Below are positions 59,678-64,000 of a DNA stretch of 64,000 nt, in pieces. This stretch comes from CAKSQF01 sp051867925 (GTDB lineage: Bacteria; Bacillota; Clostridia; Oscillospirales; CAG-272), in NCBI GenBank assembly GCA_051867925.1, contig JBJDZI010000030.1, positions 1 through 64,000 of the forward strand, written 5' to 3'. Position 1 is the stretch's first letter; each line of letters opens with the position of its first letter. The position numbers and the translations under genes are program-made. The notes under the pieces are model-generated. The model did not search any database, was not told where the DNA came from, and saw only the letters and a program-made list of their open reading frames with translations.

Positions 59678-61807
59678 TTACAGGTGCAATACTCTGGATT
59701 TGATTTCCTTGGTCTTGCCCACGTTCCAGAAGTTTTCGCCCAGATAGCCACAGGTACGGCGGGTAACATTCATCTTCCGCCGATCTTTGTTGTGACAGCA
59801 GGGGCATTCCCATTCGTTGTCGTCGTTGATCAGAATCTCTCCGTCGTAGCCGCATTCGTGGCAGTAATCGGACTTGGTATTGAATTCCGCGTACTGAATG
59901 TTATCGTAAATGAAGCGGACAACATCCTCCAGTGCCTCCAGATTGTGGCGCATATTGGGCACCTCAACGTAGGAGATGCAACCGCCGGTGGAGATCTTCT
60001 GGAACTGGCTCTCAAAGGTGAACTTGGCGAAGGCATCAATATTCTCGCGGACATCAACATGGTAGGAATTGGTGTAGTAACCCTTGTCGGTGACGTCCTC
60101 GATGGTACCGAAACGCTCCTTGTCAATGCGGGCGAAACGGTAGCAGAGCGACTCGGCGGGCGTGCCGTAGAGTGCAAAGCCGATGTTGGTCTCGCGCTTC
60201 CAACGGTCGGTGGTGTCCCGCAGATGCTGCATCACCTTTACCGCAAACTCCTCGCCTGCGGGCTGCGTGTGGGATTCGCCGGTCATCAGTTTGGTCACTT
60301 CATAAAGACCGATGTAACCCAGCGAAATGCTGGAGTAACCGCCGAAGAGGTAACGGTCAATGGTCTCACCCTTGCCAAGCCGTGCGATGGCGCCGTATTG
60401 CCAATGCACGGGGGAAACGTCGGATCTCACGCCCATCAGCGCGTTGTGACGGCACATCAGCGCTTCCTTGCAGAGTTCAAGGCGTTCATCAAATTCCTTC
60501 CAGAAGACGTCCATATTGCCCTTGGCAACGATGCCGATCTGCGGAAGATTGATGGAGACAACGCCCTGATTGAAACGCCCCTCGAACTTGTAATTTCCGT
60601 TTTCGTCCTTCCAGGGAGAAAGGAAGGAGCGGCATCCCATGGGGGAGAAAACATTGCCTTCGTAATTCTCGCGCATTTTCTTTGCGGAGATATAGTCGGG
60701 GTACATCCGCTTGGCGGAGCATTTGACTGCCATCTTGGTCAGGTAGTCATACTCGCCGCCCTTGAGGCAGTTGTACTCGTCCAGCACGTAGACCAGTTTG
60801 GGGAAGGCAGGCGTGACATAGACGCCCTTCTCATTCTTGATGCCCTCGTAGCGTTGGCGCAGAACCTCCTCGATGATCATGGCGTTTTCCTTGACATACT
60901 CGTCATCAGCGGAGCGCAGATTGAGGAAGAGGGTTACGAAGGGAGACTGACCGTTGGTGGTCATCAGCGTATTGATCTGATACTGAATGGTCTGTACGCC
61001 GCTTCTCAGTTCGTCCCGCAAACGGTCGGAGACGATCTGCTCGATCTGCTGTTCGGTCAGAGAATCGCCGTGCTTTGCAATCAGATTGCTCTTGAACTTT
61101 TCGTAAGATTTACGCAGATATTTGCCCAGATGGCTGATATCCACCGACTGTCCGCCGTACTGGTTGGAGGCTACGCAGGCGATGATCTGCGTCACAATGG
61201 TGCAGGCGACCTGGAAGGATTTTGGGGACTCGATGAGTTTGCCGTTCATCACCGTGCCGTTCTCCAGCATATCCCCAATGTTGATCAGACAGCAGTTGAA
61301 AATGGGCTGTACAAAATAATCCGCATCGTGGAAGTGCAATACGCCGTCGTCGTGTGCCTTGGAAATATGTTCGGGCAGGAGCATACGGCGGGTCAGATCG
61401 CGGCTGACTTCGCCTGCGATGTAATCGCGCTGGGTTGCGGCAATGACGGTGTTCTTATTGCTGTTCTCTTCCGCCAGTTCCTTATTGGTATTGCGCAGCA
61501 GGCTGAGGATGGATTCGTCGGTGGTATTGGCTTTGCGCACCAGCGCGCGATTATAGCGGTAGATGATATAAGCCTTTGCCAGCGTAAACTTTTCCGCTTC
61601 CATCAGTTTTTCTTCAACGATATCCTGAATATCTTCTACCAAAAAACGCTTGCGCTTTTTGGATTCAATGTAAGAAACGATCTCTTCGATCCCTTCTTCC
61701 GAGATGCGATCCTCCGGTTCAACGGCATCGTTGGCCTTGCGGATGGCGATCACGATCTTACTGCGGTCAAAATCAACGGTGGAGCCGTCGCGCTTGATAA
61801 CTTTCAT
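59678..61807 (-). CDS. nrdD: Class III anaerobic ribonucleoside-triphosphate reductase
   Basis: 709 residues. The N-terminal ATP cone (about 1-90, MKVIKRDGSTVDFDRSKIVI) senses ATP and dATP. The ten-stranded barrel follows. Near the end a zinc ribbon (YCHECGYDG, CPCCHNK) precedes the glycyl radical site RTCGYLGENFW (Gly687). It makes deoxynucleotides from ribonucleoside triphosphates under anoxia. AAAGAGG lies 6 bases before the ATG. The promoter is 160 bases upstream with NrdR-like boxes. Confidence 0.97.
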   Translation of the reverse strand: MKVIKRDGSTVDFDRSKIVIAIRKANDAVEPEDRISEEGIEEIVSYIESKKRKRFLVEDIQDIVEEKLMEAEKFTLAKAYIIYRYNRALVRKANTTDESILSLLRNTNKELAEENSNKNTVIAATQRDYIAGEVSRDLTRRMLLPEHISKAHDDGVLHFHDADYFVQPIFNCCLINIGDMLENGTVMNGKLIESPKSFQVACTIVTQIIACVASNQYGGQSVDISHLGKYLRKSYEKFKSNLIAKHGDSLTEQQIEQIVSDRLRDELRSGVQTIQYQINTLMTTNGQSPFVTLFLNLRSADDEYVKENAMIIEEVLRQRYEGIKNEKGVYVTPAFPKLVYVLDEYNCLKGGEYDYLTKMAVKCSAKRMYPDYISAKKMRENYEGNVFSPMGCRSFLSPWKDENGNYKFEGRFNQGVVSINLPQIGIVAKGNMDVFWKEFDERLELCKEALMCRHNALMGVRSDVSPVHWQYGAIARLGKGETIDRYLFGGYSSISLGYIGLYEVTKLMTGESHTQPAGEEFAVKVMQHLRDTTDRWKRETNIGFALYGTPAESLCYRFARIDKERFGTIEDVTDKGYYTNSYHVDVRENIDAFAKFTFESQFQKISTGGCISYVEVPNMRHNLEALEDVVRFIYDNIQYAEFNTKSDYCHECGYDGEILINDDNEWECPCCHNKDRRKMNVTRRTCGYLGENFWNVGKTKEIKSRVLHL

Positions 61808-61960
61808 GTTCGTCCTCTTTCTTTCATTCTCGTCCTATGGTTGTGGATGGATTTATCGGTAAATCAGTGCGCCATTTGGTTTTTTTGTATAAAAAATCAA
61901 TTTTTGGAAATCAACCAAATGCGTGAGAAACCTCCCGCCTTGGCGGGAGGAGAAACGCTG
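61808..61960 (-). other. Structured leader of nrdD
   Basis: About 150 bases. A stable hairpin CCTCCCGCC-AA-GGCGGGAGG (61931-61950) is followed by a 9-bp pairing CATTTGGTT (61914-61922) with AACCAAATG (near 61873-61881) that closes an A/T-rich loop. There is no clear T-tract after the first hairpin. Possible second control layer; nothing known matches. Confidence 0.5.
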
Positions 61961-61967
61961 TGTAGTT

Positions 61968-61996
61968 ATCATACCACAATATATTGTGCTTGTCAA
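61968..61996 (-). promoter_or_regulatory. nrdD promoter with NrdR-like box in the spacer
   Basis: On the minus strand: TTGACA (61991-61996), 17 bases, TATGAT (61968-61973). The box CACAATATATTGTG (61975-61988) fills the spacer, so a bound repressor would block polymerase directly. Confidence 0.85.
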
Positions 61997-62021
61997 TGGG
62001 CAAATACCACAATATATTGTG
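61975..62021. promoter_or_regulatory. Proximal pair of NrdR-like boxes
   Basis: Two identical perfect palindromes CACAATATATTGTG at 61975-61988 and 62008-62021, centres 33 bases apart, about three helical turns. Sequence, pairing and spacing fit known NrdR boxes upstream of ribonucleotide reductase genes. Confidence 0.85.
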
Positions 62022-62062
62022 TTCGTTTTTGTATACAACGATGAAGTCGCTCTTTTTGGCGT

Positions 62063-62090
62063 CAAAAATCCCCGCCGAAGCGGGGATTTT
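62063..62090 (-). terminator. Terminator of the GH43 gene, between the two pairs of boxes
   Basis: On the minus strand: AAAATCCCCGC-TTCG-GCGGGGATTTT followed by T. It separates the GH43 transcript from the nrdD promoter. Confidence 0.8.
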
Positions 62091-62124
62091 ACGATAAACT
62101 ACTCCAAAAGCAGTACCTAAATTC

Positions 62125-62169
62125 CACAATATGTTGTATCGTTTTTTCTGCCCGATACAATATGTTGTG
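62125..62169. promoter_or_regulatory. Distal pair of NrdR-like boxes
   Basis: CACAATATGTTGTA (62125-62138) and TACAATATGTTGTG (62156-62169), mirror images of each other, centres 31 bases apart. They lie 14 bases after the GH43 stop and upstream of its terminator, about 150 bases from the proximal pair. No promoter is evident beside them. Confidence 0.75.
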
Positions 62170-62182
62170 GTCAGTCAGTGGG

Positions 62183-63652
62183 TCATTCCTCTACCACTTC
62201 GCCCAGCGTGAGAGAAAGATAGGGCAATTTGACCTTGAGTTTGGTAGAACCGATATAAGGAAGTCCGTCCTTCCATTCCACAGGCTGGATCCTAACGCTT
62301 CTGCCGCTCCATCCCGAGCCGGAAACGATATTGGCGTGGTAGATCACCCACAGAGAGCCGTCTTCAGCGGTGGTGAAGGAACAGTGACCGGGACCGTATG
62401 CCTTGGGACCCTTGGTCAGCAGAGGCTTATCCAGCTTCTCCCATCCCTTACTCTTCATCAGCAAGTCGCCTTTACAGTAAACCGCCGACAGACTGTAATT
62501 GTCCGCCCAGCTGCCGTTGCAGGAATAGACCACGATGACCGTGTCCCCGTTGACCAAAACCGCAGGGCCTTCGTTGACCGACGGGCTGGTATCGTACCGC
62601 TCGTAAGACTTGGTGGGGCTGGAGATCAGCACGCGCTCGCTGTCGATGGTCCAGGGATTGCTCATATGGGCAAGATAAAGATTCTGCTGACCGTCGGTGT
62701 CTCCTGCCCAACCGGACCAAACGGTGTACAGTTCGCCGTTATACTTGAACACGGTGCCGTCGATCGCCCATTTGTCGGTGGGATCGGTGACCTTACCCAC
62801 CACTTTGAAGGGATCGGTAGGATCCTGAGAGGTTCCCTTCAGACAGTACATTCTGTGCGCGGCATTGTCATCGGTTCCCTTGCACATGGCAACATAGATG
62901 TACCAGTTGCCGTCGATATAGTGCAGTTCGGGTGCCCATACGTTTCGATAATCGCCGTTTGAGGCATTGAACACCTGCTTGCCGTTATCCTTGACGATCT
63001 TATCCAGACCGTCGATCTTGGCAACCTTCACGCCGCCGGAACTCCAGCAGTAATAGTAGGAGCCTTCGTGTTCCACCACATAAGGGTCGTCTCCCTCGAT
63101 GTCCTCTGTGTTGGAAACTTCCTTATACAGATAACCGATGGAGCCTTGGATCCGAACCGAAAGATCGGACGAAACCACCAATTTCTGCTCCTCGGTAACG
63201 TATCGGTTCAGAAACTCTTTCGCCGCCAGAATAAATCCGCCCTCGAAATTGGAGACGATGGACACCTGTTCGTCAATGACGTAAAAACCTACTTGGTCGG
63301 TTTCCAGCTTATCGTAAGCCGCCTGAGACTGGGCGCGGTTAGTCCGTCCCAACAGGATCTCTTTGGCACCTTCCGCAGGAGCAACGTCCGCATCGGACTT
63401 CAGATCCATAAACACATACAGTTTCTCTCTCAAGAGAGAGTTGAACTCGCGGTATTCGCTCATCTCGGATGCGGTGGCATTTTCCGGATAGATCAGCGTG
63501 TATTCCGACTTTTGATCGGAAACGATAGTCAAATCCTTGACCTCTTGCGACGGATCGTCTGAAATATCGGTCTCTCCTCCGCAAGCCGACAGGATCGGCA
63601 GAAGCATGGTGGCTACGAGCCCGATGCAAAGCAGTTTTCGAAGCGATTTCAT
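62183..63652 (-). CDS. GH43-family glycoside hydrolase lipoprotein
   Basis: 489 residues. Lipoprotein signal with Cys24 (LPILSACGG). An N-terminal domain (about 40-170) carries EILLGRTNRAQS, a stretch common at the front of surface glycosidases in Clostridia and Bacteroidetes. The five-blade propeller (about 185-489) has the GH43 acids Asp189 (GDDPYVV), Asp298 (WAIDGTVF) and Glu361 (VNEGPAVL). GH43 enzymes cleave arabinose or xylose units, or galactan in some subfamilies; the substrate cannot be told here. Strong consensus promoter. It acts at the cell surface. Confidence 0.9.
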   Translation of the reverse strand: MKSLRKLLCIGLVATMLLPILSACGGETDISDDPSQEVKDLTIVSDQKSEYTLIYPENATASEMSEYREFNSLLREKLYVFMDLKSDADVAPAEGAKEILLGRTNRAQSQAAYDKLETDQVGFYVIDEQVSIVSNFEGGFILAAKEFLNRYVTEEQKLVVSSDLSVRIQGSIGYLYKEVSNTEDIEGDDPYVVEHEGSYYYCWSSGGVKVAKIDGLDKIVKDNGKQVFNASNGDYRNVWAPELHYIDGNWYIYVAMCKGTDDNAAHRMYCLKGTSQDPTDPFKVVGKVTDPTDKWAIDGTVFKYNGELYTVWSGWAGDTDGQQNLYLAHMSNPWTIDSERVLISSPTKSYERYDTSPSVNEGPAVLVNGDTVIVVYSCNGSWADNYSLSAVYCKGDLLMKSKGWEKLDKPLLTKGPKAYGPGHCSFTTAEDGSLWVIYHANIVSGSGWSGRSVRIQPVEWKDGLPYIGSTKLKVKLPYLSLTLGEVVEE

Positions 63653-63684
63653 TGGTTTCTCCTATGCAATTATAATTTTTTCTC

Positions 63685-63713
63685 ATTATAACAGATTTTC
63701 TCTGTTCTGTCAA
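63685..63713 (-). promoter_or_regulatory. Consensus promoter of the GH43 gene
   Basis: On the minus strand: TTGACA (63708-63713), 17 bases, TATAAT (63685-63690). Confidence 0.85.
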
Positions 63714-63726
63714 GTCCTGAAAAGGT

Positions 63727-63957
63727 CTAATGATGATAATCCGCCATTTTGCGGGTATACTCTTCCCCCAACGAACGCCAGTACCGGTAGTCTTTTTCCG
63801 AAAGCACTCCCGCCAAGTAGAGTTCCTCCGTGCGGGCGATCAGACGCTGGCGTTCTTTATGGGCAGGCTCTTTGTAATTATTGGAGAGGTATTGCTGAAG
63901 CTCGTGCAAGATCTGTTTCAGCTCCTTTTGGGCGCGCATACCGTCAAACAGCTTCAT
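63727..63957 (-). CDS. Small helical protein of unknown function
   Basis: 76 residues, highly charged and predicted all-helical (KELKQILHELQQYLSNNY, then ERQRLIARTEELYLAGVLSE, DYRYWRSLGEEYTRKM). No signal peptide or membrane segment. GGAGGG lies 10 bases before the ATG, and the start overlaps an upstream frame (ATGA). I do not recognise the family; the repeated helix pattern suggests a protein-binding accessory of the gene upstream. Confidence 0.7.
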   Translation of the reverse strand: MKLFDGMRAQKELKQILHELQQYLSNNYKEPAHKERQRLIARTEELYLAGVLSEKDYRYWRSLGEEYTRKMADYHH

Positions 63958-64000
63958 TTACAAAGTCCCTCCAGAATATCCGCCACGATCCGCTTCATCT
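63954..64000 (-). CDS. C-terminal end of an upstream gene (partial)
   Basis: A frame enters from the right edge and ends MKRIVADILEGLCK at a TGA that overlaps the start of the small gene by 4 bases. Only about 15 codons are seen, so no product can be named. Another frame with a stop three bases later is possible but gives a less protein-like end. Confidence 0.4.
   Translation of the reverse strand, partial: MKRIVADILEGLCK

Noticed and set aside
59597..62044. Open frame of 815 codons opposite nrdD
   Set aside because: Antisense shadow of nrdD that runs into the promoter region; no binding site.
61911..62129. Short frame of 72 codons on the minus strand giving repeated NILWY
   Set aside because: It is translation of the NrdR-like boxes and the terminator hairpin, upstream of nrdD, without a binding site.

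Overview
The window looks like a chromosomal segment of a saccharolytic, anaerobic Gram-positive bacterium of the Clostridia (Oscillospirales- or Christensenellales-like, inferred from gene content only). The evidence is an ylm/sepF/divIVA cell-division cluster, lipoproteins with Gram-positive style export signals, a short-form HisG with HisZ, strictly anaerobic ribonucleotide reduction (NrdD/NrdG), QueH, a ferredoxin-like aldo/keto reductase, and many glycoside hydrolases. Promoters are sigma-A like and ribosome binding sites are strong. No tRNA, rRNA, CRISPR array, phage or transposase gene is seen.

Layout. 0-4 kb: a histidine kinase downstream of ychF (minus strand) and a divergent response regulator, then a small XRE regulator. 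4.5-13 kb: rpoC and rpoB (minus) with a long leader, divergent from rpsT. 13-25.6 kb: a long minus-strand housekeeping run, in transcription order miaA, HlyD-like gene, yggS, a broken lipoprotein gene, sepF, yggT, ylmH, divIVA, ileS, lspA, rluD, tatD and a TatD-linked radical SAM gene. 25.7-28.3 kb: rlmA-like methyltransferase and an orphan solute-binding lipoprotein. 28.4-39.3 kb: a histidine operon that starts with a TrpR-like regulator (yerC/hisR) and ends with a GH2 beta-galactosidase. 39.4-51 kb: pcp, an iron alcohol dehydrogenase, a large GH-A-type glycosidase lipoprotein, a broken TetM-like GTPase, a phosphotransferase, a Dabb protein, an aldo/keto reductase, queH and a GH18 gene. 51-64 kb: an M42 peptidase, an AEC transporter, a two-gene surface operon with a CotH-type kinase, pepT, then GNAT, dut, nrdG and nrdD behind four NrdR-like boxes, and a GH43 lipoprotein.

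How it works together. The his operon carries its own likely repressor, with a perfect inverted repeat overlapping the promoter. The nrdD operon joins dNTP synthesis (nrdD, nrdG) to dUTP removal (dut), with one NrdR-like box inside the promoter spacer. The sugar genes (GH2, GH43, GH5-like, GH18, solute-binding protein) are scattered rather than in one polysaccharide locus.

Most notable structure outside genes: a mosaic family of palindromic intergenic repeats (parts at 1-22, 4300-4482, 44379-44592, 50990-51245, 56374-56604, 58505-58570), two broken genes whose lesions can be read from the sequence, paired NrdR-like boxes on either side of a terminator, and a probable HisR operator.
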